A stretch of DNA of 64,000 bases from Loripinus fragilis (GCA_964019695.1 OZ026524.1:27196164-27260163); one strand, 5' to 3'. Numbered from the stretch's first letter, positions 1 through 12,900 are shown. Made by a program: numbers and translations. Notes: generated by a model not told the origin, from the letters alone.

Positions 1-984
1 ACCCGTTTTTCCGCCATTTTGAAAATAGTAATCTAATTTCGACAACTCTTGTTGACCTGAAAAAAGAGGCCTCAAAAATGGTTGGATAGACAAAAAATCA
101 ATAGATGTTATGAGACAAACCATTTTTTTCATTCAATGAATATAAATTATTGTGAATCTTCTATCAATTAATTTATTGTAATCAAAAATATGTCAGTCAT
201 GTTTTTTTCTATATTCAATCCAATTTCAGATTGATTTGAACCCCTAGGTTCATTGGGGTGCTACCACACAGACAGTAAATGAAAAAGTAGACATAAAAAC
301 GTTCTTTTATGTACTTAAGGGATACATCAAGCCATTTCAGCCAAAAGATTGATATAATTTAACAAAAAATCAGTTTTAGATATATGGTCCGTACAGCTGG
401 TTATTAGCCATACCATTGTTTCTGAGTCTTAACATTAATAAGAACCCCCTTATGATAAAATCAATGATTTTCCCCACTTGGGACCCCAATACATCACTGA
501 GTTTTCTACCTCCATTGTGATGGTGTCAATGCAAATGAAGATGAAGGAAGCGATGTATTCAATGAATAAAACATATCAGGATCATAATTTAAAGATTGGG
601 GTTAAAAAAAATTAGTGAAAATGGCGGGAAAATATTGATGCAGATATGTGATCATTATTTTGCCACTCAGATATGCCTTTTCTTACTGCTAAAACAACTC
701 AACAGACAGCTTATCTTTTGCCCTTGGAAATCCCCTTTTCAGAATGAGCCTGTGATGTCACACAAGTGAAAAAACGGTAGGAATGTTCAATTGGCGAAAA
801 TACATTCTTGGCGAAATTAGCTTACTCCACTATAGTGTTTTGGACTCATAAGTTTGCAGTTGGAACTCATTGATATTGGAAACAGCGAGTCCCAGGACCC
901 ATAAGCCCAAAATTGTAGATGAATCACTGAAAGTCGCAGTTCTGCAACTAGGGGCTGCACATGCACCGGGCCCTGCTTCTTTTC
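1..984. other. Upstream intergenic stretch, no gene recognised
   Basis: AT-rich non-coding sequence. I see no convincing open reading frame, RNA gene or known repeat boundary. It lies upstream of the IFT80 promoter region. Confidence 0.5.
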
Positions 985-1624
985 TTGTGGGGCTAATAGG
1001 AGGTTTTATCGTGACGTACTTCCGGTTCTATAAATAGACTTGGGATATACTGGCCGTCAACAGTGTATTGTCTAGATAGGGAAAGCAGTAGAACTTTCAA
1101 CATTTTCCACAGATTTTAAGTTCCCTTGTTACAATTTGCTATTTAATTTATATAAATGTGAATTGTAAATGCATCTTGAATGCATCTAGAAATACTTCGT
1201 CAAATAATATTAACATTTATTGAGATAATTTGTCTGTCGTTGCGTTTAAAATGAATAAATCGGGAGCCGTTAAAAATTCAATTCAATTTAACACAACAAA
1301 AATTAACCATATTAAGGCAACTATTTTGATAATTAACGAACTTTTGTCAATGACACACTTCATTTATTTTCTTTAAAAAGTGTTTGCTAACAATAAACAA
1401 GGCGGTTGTTTATTTTTTTTTTTATTTATTTTATGTAACTAGACTCTGAAACCGAATGTAGATATTTTCAACTACATGTATTATTGTAAAGAACTTACAA
1501 ATGGAACACATTTTGAAATATATGAACATTGCATTATTTAATTGCATGTACGAAATTTCACCATGTCGCATCGTGTAGGAATTCATCTTGGGTGCAGGGC
1601 AACTCGACCCAAAAATGTATAAAA

Positions 1625-2240
1625 AATCCTCTCGAGCAGCGAAGGCTCATTTGTGCATTCTCGCAAGAACACACACTGCTAAAACAGCTATTTCAACAAA
1701 ACTGAATAGATGATTGAAGAAAGAAAGGAACTAACAAAAACAGAAATGTGCACTTAAAAAATAAAAAAAAACTTTCCTCTCCAGCAGCGAAGGCTCATGC
1801 GGGACTTCACATGCGCGCCATTTTCGCAAGAAAGTTTTGCCGGGTCTGCCCTGGGTCCAAGGTGTTTGAAAAGGTTATCAGCGGACGACACTAGTAGCAG
1901 ATGATTAAGGACACAAATGGGCGCTGAAAAAGAAACAGAGCAGCGAAGGCTGATACGAGTCTGCACATGCAGGCATTCTCGCGAGAACATTTTGTCGGGC
2001 CTGAACTGTTTTCAAAAGTTATCAGCAGTCGACACTTGTACATTTGATTGTGGACATAAACTAGGGGCTGAAATTAGAAAAAATATAATGTTGACTTTCT
2101 CCTCGAGTAGCGAATGCGCACACGATGGCGCTAAAACATAATTACATTTTCCTCTCGAACAGCGAAGGCTCATTCGAGACTGCACAATGTCAACTTGTTG
2201 CATTGCCTTAGGTGAGCCTGCGCAGATTCGCGGGAGCATA
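1625..2240. repeat. Array of diverged 150-170 bp repeats
   Basis: The block CAGCGAAGGCTCAT, followed by a TTCTCGC(A/G)AGAA-like block, recurs with decay at about 1636, 1783, 1940, 2106 and 2159. Several short open frames on both strands here share peptides for that reason and are not genes. Confidence 0.6.
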
Positions 2241-2303
2241 AGTAAGATGAAGATGGATATTCAGAAGAAGGAGTGGACAGTTATACGACAAAACATGCAC
2301 ATG

Positions 2304-2375
2304 TATCCGTCTGTCTGTCTGAACATGCACATGTATGTTCCTTTCCGTGTGCATGTTCAGACAGACAGACGGATA
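2304..2375. repeat. Perfect 28-bp inverted repeat (hairpin)
   Basis: Arms 2304-2331 and 2348-2375 are exact reverse complements around a 16-base loop. The arms contain (GTCT)n and CATGCACA. More GACAGACA tracts follow to about 2490. Confidence 0.85.
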
Positions 2376-2930
2376 GAAACATAAATACACATGTCCTGAC
2401 AGACAGACATTATATGTTAGCTAGTGCTTTTAATAAAAAAAACAGGCAATGAATTAAAATGAAACTGGCCCGTCTGACAGACAGACAGAAAATATATATT
2501 AGCTAGTGTTTATACAAAAACACGACCACGAATTAGAATGTAACTGATAGAGAACGAATTCAGTGTCGTTGCATTATGTCAGACTTGTTAAAATGTGTTA
2601 TAATCTCGGACCCAGTAATTTTGGATCCATTATGTCGGCATCCTTTAAAGATCTTTTATGACCCCCTCTTTTATTACACCAATGACAATCACTTGTGAAA
2701 ACACTCTGATTCCGCCAGTCCGCGGGGCGTGTCGTTCAATTATTCAACAGAGGGTGATAAAACGGATCTGTTAGAACGGTGTCAACTGCATGTGAAAATC
2801 AAATATTTAACTTGGAATTTTAGTTATTTCTTTGGGACAAATTAATCGTAAGTTAACTGTTTTAATTAGCCTAATTAAGCTACTTTTGGACTGTCAATAA
2901 TCACTTGTTTTGAGATGATATCACGGATGC

Positions 2931-2935
<5 letters not shown>

Positions 2936-2987
<52 letters not shown>
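2936..2987. repeat. (AG)n microsatellite
   Basis: About 50 bases of uninterrupted GA dinucleotide repeat. Confidence 0.95.
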
Positions 2988-2989
<2 letters not shown>

Positions 2990-3289
2990 AGAACTGGCAA
3001 ACAAGCAGGTGGATTCTGTTCATCATAAAAGTGAATAAACAAACCAAAATTTTACATGTTTAAAGTTTTTATGGGTTATATTGGAAGAAAATATCAGCGT
3101 TCTGCTCGACACTTCTGGACTTCCTGCAGCCTCATATTTTGCCTTTTAAATGGATAAACGTTTGTTATTCGGAACCATTATTTATCGGTAAGATGTATTT
3201 TGAATGTATATCAAAGAATAGAAACAAGTTTTGATATGACATTGGCTATAAAAGCCCATTTTCTCAAAATATAAACCCACATTTAACAC

Positions 3290-3884
3290 AGATTCCATAG
3301 AGCTGGACGAACCGTTGACGGCCACGGATATGCGCATGCGCGAAAATGACGTCACTTTGGGAATTCCTAAAACCTCCTATACCGGGCTATTCATTGTAGG
3401 CCATTGCCGTTTCTGTATCAAATACGGCAGCAACCGCAAAACAGGCAATAAAATAGAATGCGTCCGGTAAATCAGAGACTAGACATGTGTTGAAAATGTT
3501 GTTGTTCAATATGCATACCCCACCCACCAAAAACTAAATGCATTGTTTAGAAACAAATGATTGTTTAACCCCGTTATTTACCAATAAGCTATGATATGTT
3601 TATGGTCGTTCGCTACATATTTCTGCGCCTTTTGGGACCAAACAACTACATGTTATTTGTAAATGAACAATGTTTTCATTCGTAAAATAAATGAAAAACT
3701 TCCGTCTCCAGTGAAAACAAAGGTTGACTTCCGTAGCAATCTGTCCCACAATGCAACATCACCATTCCGTTTCCGGTGAGAAAAATTCCACAGTCGCTGT
3801 CTGCTATCGTCAGTATTTTTGCTGTCATTTATTTGTGTTTAGCTGAAATCTTTGGAACTTATCGACATATTGGATCAGAGAGCC
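3290..3884 (+). promoter_or_regulatory. Probable IFT80 promoter and 5' UTR region
   Basis: This stretch ends at the IFT80 start codon. It holds a palindromic NRF1-type site (TGCGCATGCGC, 3331-3341) and a consensus CRE (TGACGTCA, 3347-3354), and nearer the gene several ETS-like CTTCCG/TTTCCGG motifs (about 3700-3780). There is no clear TATA box near the ATG, as is common for housekeeping and ciliary genes. The transcription start is inferred, not seen. The NRF1/CRE block overlaps the inverted end of the 985-3400 repeat, so it may be repeat-borne. Confidence 0.45.
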
Positions 3885-3921
3885 ATGAGGCTCAAAACTA
3901 CGTTGCAGAAGGAACCTAAAC
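3885..3921 (+). CDS. IFT80: IFT80 coding exon 1 (start codon, U12-type donor)
   Basis: ATG at 3885 opens [12 protein letters not shown] plus one base. This matches the IFT80 N-terminus (MRLK...L.KEPKH). The exon ends at C 3921 and is followed by ATATCCTTTT, a perfect minor-spliceosome AT-AC donor. Reading on through the intron hits a stop after 22 codons. No canonical GT donor in the right phase exists here. Confidence 0.9.
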
Positions 3922-6900
3922 ATATCCTTTTTAACGTTTATTTCGATATTTAATATTGTATCACGTCACCCCACCCACTTGACAACACAGACAACAATTT
4001 GGAAAATATATCCTAGAGGCATGGGTTTTGACGCACTTAAGCACTATTTTATAACTTATGAAGTATACATGTAAAGACAGGTGAAGTTGCACTGTGTATG
4101 TTAATATGAACTTAGGCACTACCTAAACCGTGCAAAGCAAACAAATTAACTGTGCATCTTCAAGTCTAAATTTTAAAATAATTTAACCTGATATATTTAC
4201 ATACACTAATTATGAGGGTCTGGATGGGGTATAACGATAAGAGAATAATGGCCTTATTTTATAATGAATAGTGAATAATGAGCCAAAATTTAATGAATTG
4301 TGAATAATGAGGGCCTAAAAATAATGAATAATCCAATTTTTTTAATGAATTGAAGAAAAAATTAATGAATAGCGAATAATCAGATTTCTTTGCCACCTTT
4401 CTTACTTTCAATGAATAACTGGTCTTATTATAATAACCCAAAATTTTAATGAGATGAATAATGGGCTAAATTTTTAATGAATAGTCAGGGGACAAAAATT
4501 CCACTCGTCTGCTCGTATTTACGAGTGGATTTTAGAAAGGACGAGGGATTCTTCCCAAAGCGCTCGTCCTTCAGGACAAGTGCTAAAATCTGCGGGTGAA
4601 AATAGCATTTTCTGAATGGCAGAAAGCGTTTTCATCGAGCCACACACCTTTTCAATTCCGAAAGTAGAAACCGGACGTTGCGATTGCAAATGGCGAAAAA
4701 AAAGCTGCGCAGTATAATGCGCAGTAGTGTGGTAGACTGTATCAAAGTAAATATTGATTTTTTCAAAGCGCATTTTCATCAATGAAATAGGTTTGACAGA
4801 CTGTATCGCTGTAATTATTGAATTTTCTTCTTGACGGTCGTAATTCTGCTAAAATGTCTCCTGCATAAAAGGCGAAAGTTAACGCGATTTTGAGAAAAGA
4901 AAGTCGCAACATGAGACTGAGTATTGAATGTAAAACTCCTTTTGTCAGTGTATGGGATGCAGTTATGAAACTGACTGCAGTGGGTAAATATTATTTTAGC
5001 AGTGATATAAGGAACTTCAAAAACATCAACCCCCCCATACAATTTTTAAGGACGAGTGCATGTGTTTGCAGGACGAGTGAAAATTGTAAGTCACTCGTCC
5101 TGCAGGGCGAGTGCAATATTGTAATATTTTTGTCCCCTGATAGTGAATACCAGAACCCTCCCCCCATCCAGACCCTCAATTATAATGTCAGGACCTCATT
5201 TTAGCAAGGCAATTCACAAACTCCAGCACTATTGGGTTACAGGAAGGACTAATGAGTGCATAAAGTCTTGGCTATGCCACCGTCAACAAAGTTGTCATAG
5301 ACGGATCAACATCCCCCGACTCGGATGTCCTTTCTGGGGTTACAGGAAACAGTCATTGGACCACTGATGTTTCTGCTCTATGTTAATGACATCTGTAATA
5401 ACTTTTCCCCTCAGACATCCTTAAGCTCTTTGCAGATGACTGCCTTCTTTACAAGACCATCAATAGTATCTCGGATGAGGAGCAGCTCCAACAGGATTTA
5501 TATACCATGGTTGAGTGGTCCAATACCTGGTTAATGAGGTTCCAGAGCTACACTTTCTAGACAGTACAGCCCATGGTGTTTTTAATTGTAAAATACAACG
5601 TTTTAACCTCTTTCTGACGCCCCTTGTCTGATATGCGACTGCCCTGTGCAGTACTAAAGTAGAAGTAGAACAGACTCTGTTCGCAGACGATTATTAAAGA
5701 TATTCACAAAAGTTCTCTGCTTTGAATGAGATAATTCAGAGGATGGCAGCCCCCTGGACCTGCCGGAGATGGCAAAACACAAGTATACAGGACTTCACCA
5801 GTGTATGTTACTAATGAACACATAGTTCATCAGTTTCTGCTATTAATTATTTTCTGCATTGACCAAACTCTTGAAAATTTCAAAAGGAAACGGACCCCTG
5901 TGGTGCACAATATTTTTTTGAGAGTCATATGAAATGACGCATCTATGTTTATTCCATTTTTCTTACAACCTTTTTTATAAAATCTTGGAAACCAGGTTGT
6001 GTATAAGGTGAGAAGGCACCTTACCTATGTTAGAATACAACAAAATAGAAGAATTACTGTTGTCGAGTATATGATCTTACTTTAAAATTCAGACCTGATA
6101 TTCTGAAAATGGCAGCCATTTTGTTTTTTTAGTTTTGGGGGTGGGGCACTTGGAGAGGATATTCCTCTCACTTACTTTAAGAAACGTATCCAAATTGTTG
6201 ATGAAAATGTTCTTTAGACAGCATGCAGTAAAAATAAAAACTAATTTGTTCAATTTATTAATATCACTTGTGTAAACGAGTTGGGGAAAATATGCTAACA
6301 TATTTTGTCACTTTCAAGTTTATTAATAAATTTATATAAGACCTAGCACCACATCAAATGAAATTATTTTTTGCAAAGCATTAAAGCAATCATATGATTT
6401 GAAGGTGAATCACAAGAGCATATGCCAATGTAGCAGGGAAATAAAGTCTTTTATAACTGGAATAAAATTTGCCTATCAAAAATCGTATTTTTAATTGACA
6501 AAAATGTACCGTAAGAATTTTGGTAAAAAACAGGACCATTGTAGGTAAAGGGGCAGTAATATTCAAAGAAAATCAGAATTTTTACATTTTGTCGCCTAGA
6601 TGTATCCTTCTAATGTCATTCTACCTCAGCAATGCTAGAATATTGTAAATTAAATAGTGTAGCATCATATATTTGAAGAAAACGAAAGGTGCGTCAAAAT
6701 AGATGTGCGTCAAAATACATCACTGGAGGATACCATAGCGGTTAATTTTGGGTGCCTAGATTTACCGGAAAGACCCGATTTAGCGGAAAGACCGCCGAAA
6801 TACCGGAAAGACCAAAGAATAATAGAGAATAAAAATATGCTATTTGTATGTTTATTGCATTCTGTATTCTGTATTTAGGCCATCAGGCCACATAATCTCA

Positions 6901-9900
6901 CAGGTATCTTCTTATCACTGGTATAACTACACTTGTATTGACTCGAGGTATGCGGTGATGCATGTTATGAATTCTATTTTAAATTTGTGTGGCAAAACAC
7001 CTGGTTTCTGCCACAAAGTTCTCCAGTTCTGATAGTATGACGCTTCTCCAGTCTTTGTAAATGTCGTCCTGTTTTGCATTTAACAATAAGTTCATGTCCA
7101 AATGTATGATACCACATGTTGTGAAGAGCTTTTTTTCTGGTTAATTCTCTGGCTGTATCAAAATCATTGCACTCAAGCAGGTAGTGACTGACAGTTTCCT
7201 TTGCTCCACACTTACATAAATCAGAGTCTTGAAATTACACTTATGTAGATATTCATTAAGACCTACATATCCTGGGCTTTTACTAAAACACGGAACGGGA
7301 CGGAATAGAACGGGATGGAACAGAACGGAATGAAAATGGAACCCTACGGAACAGAGCATTAACGGAACAGGGAACAAAACGGAATGTTGCGGAACAGACC
7401 TAGGGAACGGAAATGATCATCACCGAACGTAAGCAGTACTACGGAACGTTGCGTCAGAACGAGACACAGTAACGTTGCTAAACATTATCAATTTAATTGA
7501 ACATAGTTAAAGTTGTTAATAATAGAATTATCTCAATAAAATGTAGAATTAATAAATAAAAATCCAATCTACAGATAAAAAAAATGGCACAAGCAGTGCT
7601 AGAAGCACAAAACGGAAAATACACAAGGGAATTGCCAATTGCAACAACAGAAATTTTGGCTTTGTTTAAGTCAAATGAAGTTGTTACAAGTATCCCTTTC
7701 CGTCCTTCTGGTGGTGATTTATTCGTATTAAGCACTGAAAATCCACTTAACATTGAGGTAGTGCTAGAATGGTAGTCCATTCCCAAAATGTCTATTCCCA
7801 AAATGTCTATTCCCACTATGTCTACTGTGCCAAAATGTCTATTCCCATTATGTCTACTGTGCCAAAATGTCTATTCCCAAAATGTCTACTCCTTTGGTAA
7901 AAATGAATTAATGATGAAGAACTGATATATGTTTTAGATATTTGGAAATAAGTAGGTTCTGCCATGGATATAATTGTGATTTAGGTCAATGCAGCAATTT
8001 TTTAAGACAGATGGGATTACCCGACCGACGGATGGACCTCAGCTCGATGGGTATACTGTAAGCTCACCATGTGAGCCTTTGGCTCAGGTGAGTTATTAAC
8101 TTTAAAATTTTGGACACCATAAAATCTGCTATAAAAGTCTACTTGGAAGTCATTTAATTATTTTGAATACTTCGGACGCACACATGGACCGACTTGAGTG
8201 TTCTTCATTAACTTTTAATGTACTGTTTATACCAATGTTTTGAGAAATGTTTATATAAAAATCTTTCATTTTTTCACTGACAATGTTTTGGTCTGAAATC
8301 CATTTCTCTTCGTCTTTCAGTATGATATTTGGATCATCTTTGATGGTACTTTATGGGGCAAGAAAGGTTTGATTGTTGGCCAGAAATCTTAGATAACGTG
8401 TCTTGTGTTGTTGTTTTGATTTTAAAGTTCTGCTATACTTATTTTTTTCCCCATTTTTTCCCCCATTAATTTATGTTTTTTTGATAGTAGACATTTTGGG
8501 AATAGACATTTTGGCACAGTATACATAATGGGAATAGATATTTTGGCACAGTATACATTATGGGAATAGACATTTTGGGAATAGACATTCTAGCACCTAC
8601 CCTTAAGATTGATGACTGGAAGGCAGACGGACATACGTAAGTACATTTTATTTTAACTTTTTACTACTCTGGATCCGCTGATGGTTTTATTATACATGTG
8701 TTTCACAGTTGTTTCCTTTGCTTTTACTTTGTTCTGCCTGTGTTTCTGATCGCCGTCTGATCGAGTTTTTTCGTTTTTACAGATGGACCAACCAGGGAAA
8801 CAAAAAGCCTCTGCCTAGGACCAACCCTAAATATTTGAAATCCTATTACTACATCAAGACAGAAAACCGTTCGAATAAAGGATTCCGTAAAGACGTGTAC
8901 TTTCCAATTGGCACTGGTAACATAATCGTACACTATCTTGGAGACGAATCGTTGTCAGTGATGATGCCACATGGCAATTCAAACAAAAAGGAGCCTTACT
9001 TTAGAACAAAACCCTCAGTAAAGGAAGAGATTCAAAAGAAAATTGAAGTAGAGAAGCCGCACATAGTATACAAAAACTTAGTTTGTGAGAACGTGGAAGG
9101 CCATGATGCAGTATCAAAACCAAGAAACGTGAGGCAATTACACAATGCAAAAGCCACTAAACAAGAAGAGATTCGCTTGACGAGGGATGCAATTTATAAC
9201 ACACATGAATTGGCATATGAGGGTGGATTTATCCATTTTCTGTCTACTTATCCAGATCTGTGCGTTGTTGCTGGTGATGTTGAAATGGTTCAGGAACTCA
9301 ACACCGTTATACAATTAAGAGACGAGGATCTGCTTTTGAGTTATGACACTACATTCAATTTAGGAGAATTTTATGTGTCTCCTTTGGTTTTCAAACATGT
9401 AATTTTTGAAGCCAATCCTTTAGTAGCTGGCCTTTTCCTAATCCATGAAAGAAAATTAAGCGAAACACACAAACATTTTTTTAAGATTCTCTCTTCCTTG
9501 GTAAAAAATATGAAAGGGGTACCAATCGTAACTAATATGGAATCAGCCATAGTAAAGGCAATAAGAGAAAATACAACATTAAAGCAGATTGGATGCTGGC
9601 GCCATCTCCGTCAAGATGTCCAAAGGTGGTTATCTGACAACTTACCCAAAGTAGAGCGGTCAAAATATGTGAATGAGCTTTATGACATTTTAAGAACCAC
9701 AACAGAACGACAGTGCGTTGATATGATGAAAAAGATGGAAAAGCAGTGGGAGGAAGGCTTTACCAGATATTTCAAGAAATCAATTGAACCAAAACTTGGT
9801 TACTTCTGTGCCTGGTCTATTGCCAATTTGTGTAAACTGGACCCAAAGAACGGCATTACTACAAACCAATCAGAGGGCTTTAACTTTTTGTTGAAAGACT

Positions 9901-12900
9901 TTCAAAGCTGGAAAGAAGTTCCCTTGGATTCGCTGTTAATGTCCCTCAAACTTATCCAAGGTTTTTGTCTTGAGGAAGTACATAGAGGAAAGGCCAACTT
10001 GGGAATGTTCAGATTAAAGCCAAAATATGCAAGGTACGTCTAGTTTTTTTCACAAGAAACAACAGAACAAAACGAAACAGAGTGTGTTTTTGTATCACTG
10101 TTCCGTTTTTGCAAAAATAGAAAGAGAGTAATATCTGGAAATACCGCAATCACAAACCGCAGACAACCCCATGGCACTGTTCCGTTTTTTGCACCACTGT
10201 TCCGTTTTTTCCACAACGAAACAAAAAACGGAACAGTGTGTTTTTGTACCACTGTTCCGTTTTTTGCACTTCTGTTCCGTTTTTTCCACAACAGAACAAA
10301 AAACGGAACAGTGTGTTTTTGTACCACTGTTCCGTTTTTAGCACCACTGTTCCGTTTTTTCCACAACGGAGCAAAAAACGGAACAGTGTGTTCTTGTACC
10401 ACCGTTCCGTTTTTTGCACCACTGTTCCGTTTTTTCCACAACAGAACAAACAAGACCAAACTCTGCTCTGGACCTGCGTCGCAGGAGCAAATCGTCAATG
10501 TGTAAACAGTCTATATGCAAAGTTCAAATAAACAGGAATGAAATCAGATTACACCCAAATTTCGCAATGTAATCTATAGTAAGCATTTCAGATGAAAAAA
10601 ATGTCTAAGTTCAACACCCGTCAAAAATGAGAAAAAATTTATGAAACGTGCACAATATAGGAGGTGCACATCTTCAATATGTGAACAATCATAAGGCAAA
10701 GTTTGAATGAAAAGGAATGAAAACTTATTGCGTTACAGATTACACAAACTTGGCACCCCTAAAATGTTGTGGACTATGAATCCAGAAAACTATTGTGCCA
10801 CCCAAAAGACATTGTGTCATCACTAAGAGACCGAGTGCTCAAAGAAATAGATGGAGATGAAAGTATAGATATGCCCAAGTCTGAAGATGCCCACAACAGC
10901 AGGGTTTTACGAGCAAAGTTGTTGGCATCAAGTGACAGCATTGCTTTTTCCGCCAAACTTGGTGTTTTTGTTATTGCTGACCAAACAGCTATTTACACAG
11001 TAAGACTCTATCCGACAGAGTCATGTACTTGCCCAATAAAAAGGAATTGTATCCACATTCTTGGAGTTAAGATTGGGCAAAGAATGACAATAAATGAGGA
11101 AGACCTGGCGATACAAAAGAATACAGCAGTTGTCAGAAAGAACACCCGCCCAACAAAGCAAAAGCCGGGAAGAAAACGTCCCAGACCAGGTGATATATCT
11201 CCAGTTCAGAAGAAAGAAGTAAAGATTGACCTTGACCAAGTTGTGAGAGGATTGGAAGAATCTGGAATACAGCCAGTGAACGACTCACAGCTTTCAAAAC
11301 AGAGTCTTGATGCACTCATTGAATAAGAACAAGAAATCCAAACTGAACTCAATGGCAAAAGTAAACTGCTACCAGATGGAACGGAACAACAAATGAACAC
11401 AGAACACCCAATGCACGAATATTCATTTATTAACATGATTACGTCAACACCAAAATCGCCTGAGCTCTTGAAAGATGTGCGTTACAGTCTGGAAGTTTGG
11501 GTACCTGCAGACAAGCAGAAACTTTTCCATAATTTGAATGTAAACGATCGAAAAATTCTACAGAAAAAGACTGGCTGGCTGAATGACACGATAATTGATA
11601 GTGCCATGAATTTGCTTCAGTATCAATTTCAGGGTTTAGAAGGGTTCCAGTCCTGTACATTAGCAGTTCAACTTGACTTTGAGCGTCATCAAAAATTATT
11701 CATCCAAATTATAAACCGCAGTCCACACACCAAAGGCACCCACTGGTTGACTGTAAGCAATATTAACTGTATGGCAGATGAGGTAGGCATATACGATTCA
11801 GTGTTTGATGATCTACCCCACAATGAACAACTGGTCGTTGCAAGCCTGGTGAAGACGGAAAAGAAAATACTGAAAGCTAAATTCAGCAATGTTTAGATGC
11901 AAACGAACGGGAATGACTGTGGTTTGTATGCAATTGCTAACGCAACTGCTCTAGCCTTTTGCCGAGATCCCTCAAAAGAACAGTATATACCAAGCAAATT
12001 TAGGGAACATCTCATTCAGTGTCTCGAAAACAAAGAAATGAGACCTTTCTCAACCGCAAAGGGAACAAGTAAAAGACGAAAGGCTATAAAAAAGACAGAA
12101 AACTTGCAGTTATACTGTGTTTGCAAAATGCCTGACACACACACTAATTATTTTCTTTGTGACCAATGTTCTGATGAGTACCACCCAGAATGTCTTGGGC
12201 TAGATATGTTACAACACAAAGACCGTTCATTTATATGCCCAGCATGTTGTAATCAATAAAAAAAAGGTCATTTAACATTGAGAATAGATCAAATAAAATT
12301 TTAAAACTTTTTACGTCGCTATAAGTGTTCCGTGTTTTAGTAGTTTCTCCTTTGTCAATGTTCCGTGTTTTAGAATGTTGTCTCTAGCCATTGTTCCGTG
12401 TTTTAGTACTTTAAATCTTCGTTCCATTCCGTCCCGTTCCGTGTTTTAGTAACGACCAATATCCTGTCCTTAATTGAGATATAATACTCTCCCCTACTGT
12501 TGATGCAAATGAATGTTTTATTGTATGTCCCACATTAGGTCTGAATGTATATAGGTTTCTACCTCTGTCTGAAGTCTCCCATCTGCTCTGCCACTTTACG
12601 TTACCGGATTCTTTTGCTGCCATCTTTACATCACCAAATGATGACACAGCTTGGAGATCTTCAGCATCTTTGGCTTCCTGAGCTGCTTCCTTTGCCTGTT
12701 GATCAGCCAGCTCATTTCCTTTGATATTTGCATGCCCAGGCGACCAAGACAGCTCAACCTCTACTCTTAAATCCTGTAACCTATTTATTTCTGACTTTAC
12801 CTCTTGAGTTGTAGTCCTATGAGATTTTGCTTCCCACTCAAGCGTCAACTGTCCAACCGCGCTCTGGCTGTCTGAAAAAATATGGACCTTTCTTAAGTCT

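Larger units (their letters stand above)
985..3400. repeat. Region with imperfect inverted ends upstream of IFT80
   Basis: The left end (about 990-1065) has the blocks TAGGAGGTTTTA, GTGACGT and TGGCCGTCAAC. The same blocks appear in the same order on the opposite strand at about 3310-3395. This suggests a diverged 2.4-kb TIR element or an inverted duplication. No transposase and no target duplication were found. The inner part holds the other repeats listed here. Confidence 0.35.
7584..12259 (+). pseudogene. MULE transposase-SWIM-Ulp1-PHD fusion, inactivated
   Basis: Pieces 7584-7745, 8602-8636, 8783-10033 and 10786-12259 join in one frame of about 973 codons. They leave out an 845-bp insertion and two introns (8637-8782 GT-AG; 10034-10785 GT-AG). 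Order: N-terminal part; MULE DDE transposase (YDTTF Asp at 9345; the usual second Asp in T-D-x-E is Asn at 9534; Glu of NQSEG at 9873); SWIM finger (CTC...CIH, about 11024-11056); Ulp1/C48 cysteine protease with His 11741, Asp 11795, Gln 11900 and Cys 11918; PHD finger CVC...CDQC...HPEC...CPAC (about 12115-12250). In-frame stops at 11324 (TAA) and 11894 (TAG), plus the insertion and the Asp-to-Asn change, make it inactive. The protease catalytic set is intact. Ulp1 fused to a MULE transposase is known in plants; the PHD addition in an animal element is the odd part. Confidence 0.88.
7275..12457 (+). mobile_element. Mutator-like element (MULE) with fused transposase-Ulp1-PHD gene
   Basis: 5183 bp. 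The ends read GGCTTTTACTAAAACACGG (left) and its imperfect complement (right). A 27-bp perfect inverted block (TTACTAAAACACGGAACGGG and on) lies within the TIRs. Flanks are CATATCCTG and AATATCCTG, a 9-bp target duplication with one mismatch, the size expected for MULEs. Subterminal ACGGAAC/GTTCCGT motifs are dense at both ends. It sits in the minus-strand LINE between RNase H and the C-terminal knuckle. The single gene runs opposite to the LINE. Confidence 0.9.

Noticed and set aside
3723..3740. Possible promoter X-box (GTTGAC...GTAGCAAT) before IFT80
   Set aside because: The half-sites are imperfect and the spacer is too long for RFX binding.
10040..10531. Several overlapping open frames on both strands
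   Set aside because: All come from the intron minisatellite of the MULE; peptides are frame-shifted versions of one another.
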